Assembly (NCBI GenBank): GCA_911728435.2
Contig: OU452204.1
Location: forward strand, 7,316,001 to 7,380,000
DNA length: 64,000 nt
Direction: 5' to 3'
DNA from: Apoderus coryli
Taxonomy: Eukaryota > Arthropoda > Insecta > Coleoptera > Attelabidae
This document shows positions 51,528 to 62,129 of this stretch, one piece after another. The notes beneath the pieces are model-generated. The model was not told where the DNA came from. It did no database searches and saw only the letters and a list, made by a program, of their open reading frames with translations. Position numbers and translations under genes: made by a program. How positions within the stretch are numbered: the stretch's first letter is position 1; each line of letters starts with the position of its first letter.

Positions 51528-51571
51528 AACCATAGTCTAATAAATAATATATTATTTATTAGACTATGGTT
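51528..51571. repeat. Perfect 44-bp palindrome
   Basis: AACCATAGTCTAATAAATAA at its left end is mirrored exactly on the right with no spacer; the centre is AATAATATATTATT. Located just downstream of the THAP gene. It could be a terminator-like hairpin or a replication/TE junction; function unknown. Confidence 0.9.
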
Positions 51572-51763
51572 AAACTATACTACCTAAAAAATACTTAAAT
51601 AATCCTATTTACACTCAGACGAGACGTGCCAATAAATAATATCTTTGGTCTTTAAGTGTTTTGGAAAAACCATAGAATAATAACTATAGATACTGTGGGA
51701 AAAACCACAGATAAAAGCAAGACAGCTAAGGCGCCGATAAGGGTGCAATAAAATTATTAATAA

Positions 51764-52314
51764 TTAGGTAAAAATATATTTACAAAGATAAGGGTTGGCG
51801 CCAACAATGGTTAAAGGATTAGATATGACATAGGTAGCCCCATTATATATTATCTTGGAAACTTGCTTTCGACCAGTAATCTCAGTTATCTTAATGTCGC
51901 TCACATCAAAATGGTTTGAGCATATTTGTGCATACTTGGGGACATACTGATTTTCCAGACCCAAAAGCTGTACCCACCTTTCGCGTCTTTCCGAATTTAC
52001 TGGAAACCTACAATGTGAAATTATTTAATTCTTTTGTAACCTACCAATTCAGTATTAACATATTTAGTTATCTAACGAAGTGCAATCTTAGTTTATAATT
52101 AAACCTTGATTTAAATAGTCCTAGCATCTCTATAACATCACAAAAATCAACAATTACATTAGGTATTTATTTACAGCAATTTATTTTTATTTTGTAGAGC
52201 AAGCAAACTACACCACTGATAAACAACAACAAGTCGTAACCTTACTTACCTCCGAAATATCAAATTTGGGTTGGAATTTTCATTATTTTTACACACTATA
52301 CACTGACGCACCAT
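51764..52314 (-). CDS. THAP zinc-finger protein, two exons
   Basis: Exon 1 (52250-52314) starts MVRQCIVCKNNENSNPNLIF and ends with donor CGGAG|GTAAGT. Exon 2 (52007-51764) follows acceptor CACATTGTAG and encodes RFPVNSERRERWVQLLGLEN, then ICSNHFDVSDI, and stops at 51764-51766. Together they give a protein of about 102 aa. The THAP C2CH signature is visible: Cys5 and Cys8, a conserved FP after the first strand, Trp in RERW, and Cys..His in CSNHF. The domain ends near the protein end; a further exon spliced from CTTT|GTAAAT near the stop cannot be excluded. THAP proteins bind DNA and are often derived from P-element-like transposases, so this may be a host gene or a domesticated fragment. Confidence 0.75.
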
Positions 52315-52800
52315 TGTTAATTGTTTTTTTATAGTTTTTGCACAAGAAAACACTCAAAATTCCTCAAAATCACCAACTAACAACAAATGAATACGCAAGC
52401 AAAGGATAGTTGGCAACAGAGCTCAAACTACCGGCTGATTACACAAATGAATGAAATAGTAAATTCTTCGCGTACTATTCAAGTTGCTCTGCTTTACAGA
52501 GTTGCCACGTGTACTTCATAAATAAATTATAATTTGGTGAAATATGTCTTGAATATGTTAAAATTCATAAAAAAGTAACTAAAAAATATCTTGGGTATAT
52601 CGTTTTATAATACACAAAAATTAGTACCATCGCCTAAGTTATATTTTGCTTTAAAACGGTAAAAAATGCCGTATCAAAATAGTGTATTTTAAAACAATGC
52701 GGGAATGAAAGCGGAAGTTTGGCATTATCGATATCTGCAAATAATGATGTTTGATCGCTTGGAAATGTAAACAGTTTTATCTCCCCCTTCCTAGATCTGT
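52315..52800 (-). promoter_or_regulatory. 5' region of the THAP gene
   Basis: Upstream sequence of the THAP gene. It includes AT-rich DNA and short inverted words (GAGTTGCCACG, AGAGCTC). The minus-strand frame at 52634-52855 contains KLFTFPSDQTS, vaguely like a second THAP fragment, but Cys/His ligands are missing. No core promoter element could be fixed. Confidence 0.3.
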
Positions 52801-52801
52801 G

Positions 52802-53024
52802 GTTAGGGCCATATAAGCTCACTATTTGTAGCAACAACGCTGCCAAATATCTCAAAGAAATCGGTAATGAGATATTTGACTTACTTAATTAAAAAAAAAA
52901 TTTAACACCTTGTATCTTGGAAACAATGCATTTCCGGACGTATGTTTATGGGGACTTTTTTTCATAAAATGACCCCTGAGAAACCAAAACCTTAAATATT
53001 GCCGCGTCTTTTTGAAACACCCTG
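52802..53024 (+). repeat. Dispersed repeat family B, copy 3
   Basis: Best match to copy 1: GTTAGGGCCATATAAGCTCA, ACACCTTGTATCTTGGAAAC, CTTTTTTTCATAAAATGAC, ending AAACACCCTG-TA. Confidence 0.7.
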
Positions 53025-53059
53025 TATAGCTCTTATAGATACTTTTAGAACTCAATTTG

Positions 53060-53790
53060 CATAAACGTCGGTGTCGTCAGTGGTAGAGTGCGGGCTTCCA
53101 TGCGGAAGATCCTGGGTTTAAATCCCAGCCCTGGCATTTTTTTTTTATATCTAATTTTGAATAGAGTAGTTAAGTTTGTTAGGTTAGTTTAGCCCGGAAC
53201 CCATCTTTGGCCTTCCAAAAAGCCATATGATGGAAGAACTTCGGAGAAAGGAACAACTTAAGTCCTACTGGAGAAACACTCCAGGCCTAAGACAATCAAA
53301 AAGTTTTATCAAACCTTCAGAGGCCAACGCAGGGAAGATTATCCAACTGGAGAGAAGCGACCAAAGGCGAATTACAGGCCTTTTTACGGGACACCACTCA
53401 GTGATGTACCATCTCAAAAAGATGGGCCTAACCGAGGACGACACTTGTCGGTTTTGCGAAGACTCAACAGAGACAACAGACCACGCTCTGTGAATGCATG
53501 GCACTTTTCTGCAAAAGGCTAAAACACCTTGGAGGGGTGACCCTAACACCCCACGAGGCAAGGAATTTAGCCCCCAGAGGGACAGCTGGGCAATTCATAG
53601 ATTATTAGAAGTGAGGGGAGGCCAAACCGCCTAAACGACTCCGATAAAACAATCTAAAATCTAGGTTAGTTTAGTGGAAATAATTAAATTAATACAATTA
53701 TAATAATAGTAATTATTCAAATTATGTTGCGTTACGCTGTTCATATATTTTATATTATGTCGAGAAAGTTTTGGGTGTCGCCCTAAAACC
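53060..53790 (+). mobile_element. tRNA-derived SINE, copy 2, split by a LINE
   Basis: The tRNA-like head (about 53065-53136) has GTCAGTGGTAGAGTGCGGGC and the B-box GGGTTTAAATCCCAG, ending CCTGGCA plus a T run. The body stops at 53192 and resumes at 53662 with the same tail as copy 1 (GTTAGTTTAGTGGAAATAAT .. AATTATAATAATAGTAATTA .. GAGAAAGTTTTGGGTG). The acceptor stem does not pair, so it is not a tRNA gene. Confidence 0.7.
53193..53661 (+). mobile_element. 5'-truncated LINE C-terminus with 13-bp target duplication
   Basis: Flanked by TAGGTTAGTTTAG at 53180-53192 and 53662-53674. The frame at 53227-53493 encodes HHSVMYHLKKMGLTEDDTCR and FCEDSTETTDHAL, the C-terminal Cys/His knuckle that follows RNase H in R1/I/jockey-group LINEs. 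After a stop the 3' UTR continues (TTGGAGGGGTGACC) with a short A-rich end. It is a clear dead-on-arrival retrotransposition into a SINE. Confidence 0.85.
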
Positions 53791-53794
53791 GTTT

Positions 53795-55080
53795 ATTTTT
53801 TAATATTTTGACCCTTTTTAAACCCTTTATCGACAGGCTATGCACATTTCGAGGCATATTTATTAATATTATCTCGGATATCTTTCGAGTCAAATTCTGA
53901 ACCTACTCTAAATTAATGTCACATTTTTCGAGAGTACTCTAACTAATTTTAGCTACTTATAATGCATATTCGATTTCAAATTACTTAATTCCATATAGCT
54001 ATATTAATTGTACATCATCCTCTTTTCTATGCGAATAATAATAATAATAAACAGTTTATTTGCAGTCATATATCAAGAAAAATTACAATACAATAACGTG
54101 TAAACATAATAACAAACGCAATCATAATTACAAGAAGCCAAAAATAACTGCAAAAAGGGTTAGAAGGCAGTAGAACTGATTTTGTAATTCTAACTCGTAC
54201 AGAAAAATTAACAATTTATACTAGATCTATAAAAGTTCCCGATAACTTACGATTAACAAAATTAATTTGAACAATAATTAATGCAAAAAAAGAAAAACAA
54301 CAAAAACAAAATTAAATTCGAAATCATAACCACAACACGATATTATCTAAATTATGCTTAAACCAAATTTAACATTTCACTGCCAAGAAGTACACGAAAT
54401 GTTGATATTTTTATTTTAATTCCATTGTAGGTGCTATAAACTTCATAGGAAAAGGATCGCTCGAATAACAAAGTGCGATGATGAGGAGGAGAAAATAAAC
54501 TCTTAAACCTCAGATTAATATTGCGGACGTATATATTGCATCAAAGCAATTTACGTAGTTTTTTCCATTTATTTTAGCAAACATGGATGTGTGTATACAA
54601 AATTTCGTTAAATCATTGTTAACGGTTCCCAAAATATTGCCAAAAAAGTCAATTTAACTGGCCCCCTTTAAGGAGCTGTAGCTCCTTAAGGGACATTTGT
54701 GGTCACATGTTATAAAAGGTGTTTCAGCTGAAATGACGTTTTCTACGACCGGATTTCGTTTAGCACACTTAAGGAGAAACTGCCTGTATATTAACGAAAA
54801 ATAAGATTCTAATAATTATGCATCTATACATCTAAGTCATGTTTTAGTAGGAATTCAAAGTTTATTTTTAAAACATGCAACATGCCACCTGGTTTACACC
54901 TTTTAAGTAAAAAGTTTTACGACGAGGTAAGTAAGTAAATAAAAGTGTCTGTATATGGGGGTACCAAAACGTTTCTGGATGCCTAAATATATTTAGACTG
55001 AATTGGAGAGTTCATTATACCGAAATACTTAAGTGCTTAGGTAAACTTAATAGTGTTTACGATGATACTGTACAGGGTGC
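53795..55080. other. Intergenic stretch, nothing firm
   Basis: Contains (AAT)n at about 54036-54050 and A-rich sequence. GGAGCTGTAGCTCC at about 54671 is a short palindrome. No gene recognised. Confidence 0.4.
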
Positions 55081-55084
55081 TGGA

Positions 55085-55955
55085 AATCGGTCTGTTTTGA
55101 CAGGTCAATACAAAACAAGCTACCTTTCAATATAAACAAATGTAAAGTCATGACATACACCTATTCAAAAACACCAATTAGATTCCCCAACACTTTAAAT
55201 AAATTAAGTGTCACAGACCATATAATTCATATCACAAATAGGTCCTATCGAAACCTAGGCTTCACACTGCGAAACAGCAAACAATTTAAAAATAAAAAAC
55301 ACTAACTTTACTCTATAATACATTCATTAGAGCCAGACTCGAGTACTGCAATGTGATTTGGTCACCAATGTATACCAAATATATTTTGATGCTGGAGAGG
55401 ATTCAGAAAAAGTTTGTCAGACAATCCAATTACTCTCTATATAATAGTCACCAATCCAATTATGAATTAAATCTTAGGAAATATGATCTTATATCCCTTT
55501 TTAACAGAAGAAATCTGCAAAGTATTTTATACCTCTTTAAAATACTAAACGGTTGAGCAGTGGATTGTAGTACACTATCCTCAATAAATTTAACAGTGCC
55601 TTCTTCGAAAACTCGAATAAAAAATAATAGAACCTTTTATACACCTACACCCACAACAAATTATCAATATAAATCACCCATTACAACTATGGCTAGAAAT
55701 TATAATTCATACCAGAACTATTGTGATATATTTAAAGATAATTTAAAACAATTCAAAAATGCTCTATCAAACCAACTTAAATCTGATTAGTATTGCTAAT
55801 ATGGAAGTTTTCGTCATTTAGGTTTTTAAGTTAGTGTTAAGTCTAGTTTTTAAGTACTTTAATTTAGGCAATTCTAGTTTTAGTTCAATTAAATACAACA
55901 TGTAATTGGGAATTTATCCTGTGGTTGTTGTTTATAAATAAATAAATAAAACCTG
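55085..55955 (+). mobile_element. Jockey-like LINE C-terminal fragment with (AAAT)n tail
   Basis: Pieces in shifting frames: LPFNINKCKVMTYTYSKTPI, SYRNLGFTL, then FIRARLEYCNVIWSPMYTKY, LERIQKKFVRQSNYSLYNSH (frame 55353-55556) and TRIKNNRTFYTP through to a stop at 55788-55790. An AAATAAATAAATAAA tail is near 55935-55950. Frameshifts and one stop make it dead. Confidence 0.7.
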
Positions 55956-55959
55956 AGTA

Positions 55960-57000
55960 GATAGAGCAAAATCGACGTAAATGTCATGGAGCTCGATTTT
56001 TGAGAAAATGTTTAATACCAAAAACCGCATAGTGGTATCATAATTACCAACCGAGAGGGTTTTTTTAAATTTAAAGGTTTCTAAGGTACTTATTTTCAAA
56101 AATGGTGGAAATATTATTACGAGTATTATTACATGTTTTTTTTCGTTACATTGAAGCGGCCTTGGAAGAATATCTCGTGTTCAATGTTTTATTTATATTG
56201 TCAGATTACTGCTGTGAGGTTATTGTGTTTGCCAGTATTCAGTAAATAATTTATTTGTGTCTTACTCTATTTCCCTCGTCTTAATTTCCACCAATCACAA
56301 AGGCGCAGTTTTGAATTAAAAATGGTTTCTAGATGGAAAAACTGTATGACAGCACCTGTCAGCAGTTTTTTCGACTATACCTATCCGCGGTAAAACTTGA
56401 CATCTGCTCTCACCACAAATTACAATACCTTTGATAACAAGTAATTCTGCTCTCCCAGGACACCAGAAAATGCATGTATAATATATATTACCTATTGGTA
56501 ATATGTTTTGTAGGCTAACTATGTGTATGCAGAACAATCTATTACTCACTCTTGTCAAATGCCAATCGGGCATCTAATTTTCCCTGTGAAAACAATCGAA
56601 AAAACACAATGCAAAGTAATATTTTTTTAACAAAATGATTTCCAGTCTTCGACTCGGATTTTTGTTGCCACCAGCACTCACGCTTCTTAAAATATTACTT
56701 AGCAACGTGTTTTTTCGATTTTTTTTCGGAAAAATTAGATGCCCTTATGATATTACTTACGAATATTTCTTTTATGTCAGTTTGATGATTATACTTATTT
56801 TAATTAATAAAAATCAAGCAATTGAAATCAAGATTTTAATCGTAATTTAAATCACCAACCAGGACTTGCCTACTTGGTTCGACATAGACAACACTGTTTT
56901 TCGCTCGTGTAACATACCAATTTCCAAATACTTTGTAAACCTTGTATTACCGCAATTTAGATTTTTCTGGCAGATTTGACACTTATTTCAATAACCAACT
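55960..57000. other. Intergenic stretch with a small foldback
   Basis: An inverted repeat lies at about 56566-56615 and 56690-56746 (GGGCATCTAATTTT; AATCGAAAAAACAC), probably a MITE. The frames at 56316-56573 (-) and 56635-56850 (+) are within or beside it and not convincing genes. Confidence 0.4.
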
Positions 57001-57362
57001 TAAGGTCGTAACCACAGATAAATCCGCCGAATCTATAAATTTGCAGCATTTTAGTATTTACTATCTTCACTATCACTGTTTATGTGTTTTGAAATTAGCG
57101 AAATACTTAATTATAATTATTATTAATACCAAAACTGTCAATTTGATGTTTGTATTTTCGGCGTTGCTATGGTGATTTTTGATGCCCACCGCTACTTTTG
57201 TCATTACCAGGAAATTTTATCCGTGCGTAATAATATTTCTTACTAGTTGCCTAGCAACTAGTGGGAAATATTCCCACTAGTAAATGAAAAACAGCATTAC
57301 AATGTACTACATTTTCAAATCATTACTGAACATATAATAAAGGCATTTAAAGACAGTCGTAG
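57000..57362 (-). repeat. Inverted, diverged copy of the 47.88-48.13 kb region
   Basis: On the minus strand it runs in the same order as the 48-kb region: AAATGCCTTTATTATATGTT, TTTCCTGGTAATGACAAAAG, CACCATAGCAACGCCGAAAA, AATTGACAGTTT, ATTTCGCTAATTTCAAA, AACAGTGATAGTGAAGATAG. It carries an extra palindromic segment (57241-57287). Confidence 0.65.
57241..57287. repeat. Two overlapping palindromes
   Basis: ACTAGTTGCCTAGCAACTAG overlaps CTAGTGGGAAATATTCCCAC, each near-perfect, giving a cruciform-prone block absent from the 48-kb relative. Confidence 0.8.
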
Positions 57363-57801
57363 AAAAACGGTTTTTTCGGTTCTCTGAGGCGCATTTTCCG
57401 GTTTAAAAAAAGACACGGTAAGGGAATTTTATTATACAAACACACAACAATGATGACATGAATAATTTCATTTATTCTTCTGTCAAAATAAAATGAAAAA
57501 TGATCTTAAATAAGTATACCTACCTAAGAAAATAAACGGAAATAAATACTGTACGTATTCAATATTTTAGGTTCTTTCAATACGTATTTGTTATTTTTTT
57601 CCTCTACAGATACCTAAGTAAGTACTTACTTAATACTTAATAATACTTAGTAATTTTCATTAATATTCAGTCCAGTTCATTATCGTTCAATGCCTTTTCA
57701 GTTGTATTTTTAGCACTGCTACCATCACTATAGCTAGCTAAATGCTAACCTAAGCTACTTAATGTATATAAAAGTTCTCGAGACCTGCAATATCAACTAT
57801 A
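57363..57801. other. Intergenic stretch, nothing recognised
   Basis: AT-rich, with many CTTACTTA/TACTTAATA words. No ORF or named repeat. Confidence 0.35.
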
Positions 57802-59402
57802 CAGGGTGATTCATTATGGTTGCAACAAACGAAAACTGAAGATTCCTGAAAACAATTCAAGCATTTTTTGCCAATGAACCCATGTCCGCAAATGCTTCGT
57901 TATCGAGATACAGGGTGTCCAAATTTAGTAGTCAAATTAACTTTCTTGTTCATTTCTCAAAAACTAGCTAACCTATTTCGACAAAATTTTACATGCATTT
58001 GGGGACCAATAACCTAAAATAATCTGCATTATTTTGGCTTTCATTAACTGTTCATTGGCGTAGATATAGGGGGCATTTGTGTAAATTTTACACATAAATT
58101 AATTAAAGACAGCTTTGACAAGCTTCATTATTTTAAATTATTACTTTTTTAAAAAGAGGCACTTATAAGCTACAAAAAAGTTAATTACGTCGATGTAGTG
58201 ATTTCTACCATTTTTATGGAAACCGATAAATTGCAAGTTAATGGTAGATTTAAATCAAAATAACGTTTACCAGAAAACCAAATGAAAAATCAAAGTTGCC
58301 ATGGAAAACGAATGCCGCAACAATAAAAAAAAACTTTGACAGCAACAAATTTAAATTAGTTAGAATTGTTTTATTATTTCGTAGTTTTTTTTAATATTGC
58401 GAATGTTTTTTTCTAAATTAAAATGAGTTTTTCAATTGAAGAATATGTTTGTGTAATGCAAATGCAAGAGCAGCGGCAAGTGAATACCAAATTAGTTATC
58501 CTAATAGACGTCATCCATTTCACAAAACATGGACGGCTACATTTCACAGGCTTAGAACAATAGGGAGCATTTTACCTAGAGTTAACAAACGACCGCATCG
58601 TCTAAATATTCAAAACTGAAGAAAACATAGTGGATTTAGCTTTAGACGATCCGAAAATAAGCATTAGAAGAATTCCAACTCCATTGGCATTACCTCGAAC
58701 AACTGTTTGGAGACTATTAAATCGAGAAATGCTCTATCATCATCAAGGTGTCCAGGCCCTACATCCTGGAGACCGTCAAAGGCACTTACTATTTTGTAAT
58801 TGGGTTCTTGGTAAGCATCAAGAAGATGAAAGAAGCAACGTTTACTAGAGATGGCATAAATACAAACCATGTATAGTCTTTAAACAACCCTCGTGCTATT
58901 AGCCCGCGAAATTTTCAAGAACGTTTTGATTTCTGGTACGTTATTTTGATTTAAATCTACCATTAACTTGGAATTTATCGGTTTCCATAAAAATGGTAGA
59001 AACCACAACATCGACGTAATTAACTTTCTTGTAGCTTATAAGTTGCTATTTTTAACAAAGTAATCATTTAAAATAATGAAGCTTGTCAAAGCTGTGTTTA
59101 ACTAATTTATGTGTAAAATTTATCCAAATGCCCCCTATATCTACGCCAATGACCAGTTAATGAAAGCCAAAATAATTCAGAATATTTTAGGTTATCTGTC
59201 CTCAAATGCATGTAAAATTTTGTCAAAATCGGTTAGCTAGTTTTTGAGAAATGAACAAAAAAGTTAATTTGACCACTAAATTTGGACACCCTGTATCTCG
59301 ATAACGAAGCATTTGCGGACATGGGTTCAATGGCAAAAAATGCTTGAATTGTTTTCAGGAATCTGCAGTTTTCGTTTGTTGCAACCATAATGAATCACCC
59401 TG
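57802..59402 (+). mobile_element. Mariner-type element with TIRs of about 430 bp, internally deleted
   Basis: Bounded by TA (57800-57801 and 59403-59404) and starting CAGGGTGATTCATTATGGTT, with the inverse at the right end. The inverted arms reach about 58240 on the left and start about 58960 on the right. The centre holds a transposase N-terminus (MSFSIEEYVCVMQMQEQRQV, then IVDLALDDPKISIRRI, LALPRTTVWRLLNREML, HPGDRQRHLLFCNWVL), a DUF4817 plus helix-turn-helix region. Stops occur near 58560-58620, and coding ends near 58848 before any catalytic Asp, so it is non-autonomous. Confidence 0.8.
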
Positions 59403-59409
59403 TATACCT

Positions 59410-61086
59410 ATTGAAAGAGACGTTTTAACAGTTCACAAAACCACTTTTACAGTGTTTTGGTGAAGTGGTGAAACGTGTTTTCCATATTACTAAGTACCCC
59501 AAAAAAAGGTTCTAATTAAAAAATAAGAGAAACCTTCAATTAAGCACATAATCAAACGGAGGATATAGATATACTAGCTTTCCCAAATATATACTAGACT
59601 AGATACTAGTGCCGTTGACCTTTAGATGCTTCCGAAATTATGCATATGAATTTTGGAGTATTTAGGTATGCCTACCTACCTTACCCTAATGCATTATTTA
59701 TATTATAAATATAATATAATTTATAAATTTTCAGGACCATTTAGGTAGGTACTATTTTTCTCGGAAAATGTCTTTTTGGTATTGCTGAGATAAAGCTCTA
59801 ACCAAACGTAATGATGAATGATAAAGATATTTTTACTAATGGAAATGCTCATTAGGGTACGGACTTAGGTACTTACCTACCTACTTTATCCACGAATATA
59901 AGTTCGCATTCATCTAAACGTCAAAATACCAAAGATTGGTACTTAATACTTTTGTGATATTGATGAGGTCATCCAAACATTGTCATTAAATAAAGGACTG
60001 ATAAACTTGTTTTTTAAGGAATTGTTTATATTATATTCTAACGTATAGGTAATTAACTGTACCTAGGTATTCGTGTTTTGCTTTTGCAGATTAATCCACA
60101 AAACAAAGAGAGAATAAACCATTACCTTTCTAGTAAACAATAGAAAGCACTTTCGTGTAGCAGGACTTTTATTATGCGGTACTTACCTAACTAATGTAAA
60201 AAACTTGACTATGATAATTGTTCATCATTTTATTACTTTGTATCTGTATCTATCACCTCACTGCACTGTTTAGTTCAGGAATCTAAGTTATTTAAGGAAA
60301 ACAATTCAGTTTAACTCTACACTTTTTATAGAAAACCAAAACAAGTTCTATCATTATTATTAAACAGTTTAATAGACAATTAATCACTCAATGTATTTGT
60401 TATTGTTTGATTAATTGCACAATATCATACAAATTTTTATTACTAGACTACATACTTTTCTGAGTAACTGTGAATGTCAAAATCAAATAGTGAAATAGAT
60501 TCCAACTCTCCAATAAGCTGTACACTGCCTGCAACTAAGCGCGCGGCGATGTCGCCAGTGTGTATGTTAATTACTAATTTGTCGAAAACATATATTTCGA
60601 TTGAAGATTTGTGATTACTGAATCTAATGAAATGAAAAAAACCGTTAAAAGAACTAGATATAAGCTGTCCCCTGTTTACGCTACTGAATCTTTAAATCCA
60701 GAATTATTTTGATATGATTATAATAATCTGTGAATCAATAAATCCATGTTAGAAAGCCTCCCTCGTTAATGGCTATCATTCTTAGAAAATAATGCCGAAC
60801 AGTCACAAACAACATAAAACTTGTAAATTTTAATAAGTCTTAAGTATCAAGTTTTAAAATATTATAGATTAAGTACATAAACTTATGCAACCTCGCAACA
60901 TCGAAAGTCACCGCATTGCACACAGAATATAGATAAAATTAATATAGTTACCTGTGAAGTTAACTTCAAAAACAACAATGGGCGGTGTTGGACGTTGACA
61001 CTTGATTTGACATATAGAGGAAATGCAACTTCATGGACATGCAACTTTGTTATTATTATGCAAAACAATAATTTAATAATTAAAGG
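59410..61086. other. Intergenic stretch, nothing recognised
   Basis: AT-rich; no convincing ORF. A GTGAAGTGGTGAAACGTGTTTTC word at about 59460 resembles one at about 1180, hinting at a dispersed repeat. Confidence 0.35.
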
Positions 61087-61087
61087 T

Positions 61088-61471
61088 TCAGGTTTGTTTT
61101 TGATTTAAAGTTTGGAGTTTCCTAATTATATCATTACCGAAAGATTGTCTGAATTTCTCACTAATTTTATCTAATAAGCTATACATTGTCTCAAAATATT
61201 CGTGATTATTTAATACAATTGAATCCCAAGATGTCTTATTTACCAAGCGGAATCCTAAGGCCGATAATTCAATGCAATAATCACAATTTTCCAATGTTGT
61301 TAGATTTAGATATATCTTAGAATCTGTACTTGGTATTATTTTAGACGTTTCTATTTGTTTAACGTGATTTTTCACGTCGCGAATAATAGCTTCAGCTTCA
61401 ACCATCCAATTTTCACTAGTTAATAATTGTTCATTCTCACACATTGTTAATATTATTAATCCGGTATGCAT
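61088..61471 (-). CDS. GSKIP: GSK3-interacting protein (GSKIP), intronless
   Basis: The frame gives 127 aa from 61471 or 117 aa from the ATG at 61439-61441, which has the better context (AACAATG) and is preferred. Family features in order: VEAEAIIRDVKNHVKQIETS (the acidic VEAEAVVNDV helix of GSKIP), IYLNLTTLENCDYCIELSAL, GFRLVNKT, and the C-terminal YFETMYSLLDKISEKFRQSF-GNDI block, which corresponds to the GSK3-binding helix region (YETxYSLLDxxSPxYRExFGN). In vertebrates GSKIP is a small cytosolic A-kinase anchoring protein that binds GSK3-beta and PKA. The protein length fits the family and no intron is needed. An ATTAAA hexamer lies just after the stop (61072-61077). Confidence 0.85.
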   Translation of the reverse strand: MHTGLIILTMCENEQLLTSENWMVEAEAIIRDVKNHVKQIETSKIIPSTDSKIYLNLTTLENCDYCIELSALGFRLVNKTSWDSIVLNNHEYFETMYSLLDKISEKFRQSFGNDIIRKLQTLNQKQT

Positions 61472-61682
61472 TAAATATTACTAGCATTATTTTTTGTGTT
61501 CATCATATTCACATTAATTTTGTATTTTATTTATCGACTTTGTTTTATTACGTAAAGACTAAACCAAAATACAAAATACCAAAAGTTGATTATAGGTATA
61601 GGTTATAGTGACATAGGACATAGATAGGGATGTGCAAAGAATGTATCATGCATACAGTGTTGTTCGCATGCTTTTTTTTTTT

Positions 61683-61803
61683 TCGTACTAGATGGCGCGT
61701 CAATTTTGTACTAGATTTACAATTTTCGTACTAGATTTACAATTGTCGTACTAGATTTACAATTGTCGTACTAGATTTACAATTGTCGTACTAGATTTAC
61801 AAT
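61683..61803 (+). repeat. 20-bp minisatellite (TCGTACTAGATTTACAATTG)n
   Basis: Four to five near-identical 20-bp units between about 61725 and 61803, preceded by a diverged unit containing ACTAGATGGCGCGTCAATTT and a T tract. A GTACTAG-containing hairpin is at 62098-62127. Confidence 0.9.
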
Positions 61804-62097
61804 TTCCTTAAATCTAAGTAATCGAGTAATTGTAACCTTGCTTGTTTAATGTAATGAATCACTTTTTCTAAAAAAAAAAACCAAAACCGTTTGATGAATT
61901 ATTTGTTAGGTTAAATGAGATCTTTCTTTCTTTGTTCTCTTTTTGACCTCGTCATTCCTGATTCAGATGCACACAGCAGACAGCCAAAGACGGTTAGATG
62001 AGATAACAGTAAAGTTTCACTTCTTCTTCGTATCTATTAGCCATTTCGTCAGAATATTTGGTTTTCCTTGAGTTAGGGGATAAATATTGATTTGATT

Positions 62098-62127
62098 AAA
62101 AACGTACTAGAATCTAGTACGTTTTTT
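62098..62127. repeat. Near-perfect hairpin sharing the minisatellite core
   Basis: AAAAACGTACTAGA is mirrored by TCTAGTACGTTTTT. The GTACTAGA core is the same as in the 61.7-kb minisatellite, so the two may be the ends of one element of about 450 bp. Confidence 0.75.
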
Positions 62128-62129
62128 AT

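Noticed and set aside
52634..52855. Second THAP-like exon (KLFTFPSDQTS)
   Set aside because: No Cys/His ligands, and the reading frame runs into repeat family B.
53065..53136. tRNA gene (Gly-like)
   Set aside because: The 5' and 3' acceptor halves are not complementary; it is the head of a SINE with the same tail as 49.8 kb.
56316..56850. Two ORFs (85 and 71 codons) as small membrane proteins
   Set aside because: They coincide with a foldback repeat and are T-rich; hydrophobicity comes from composition.
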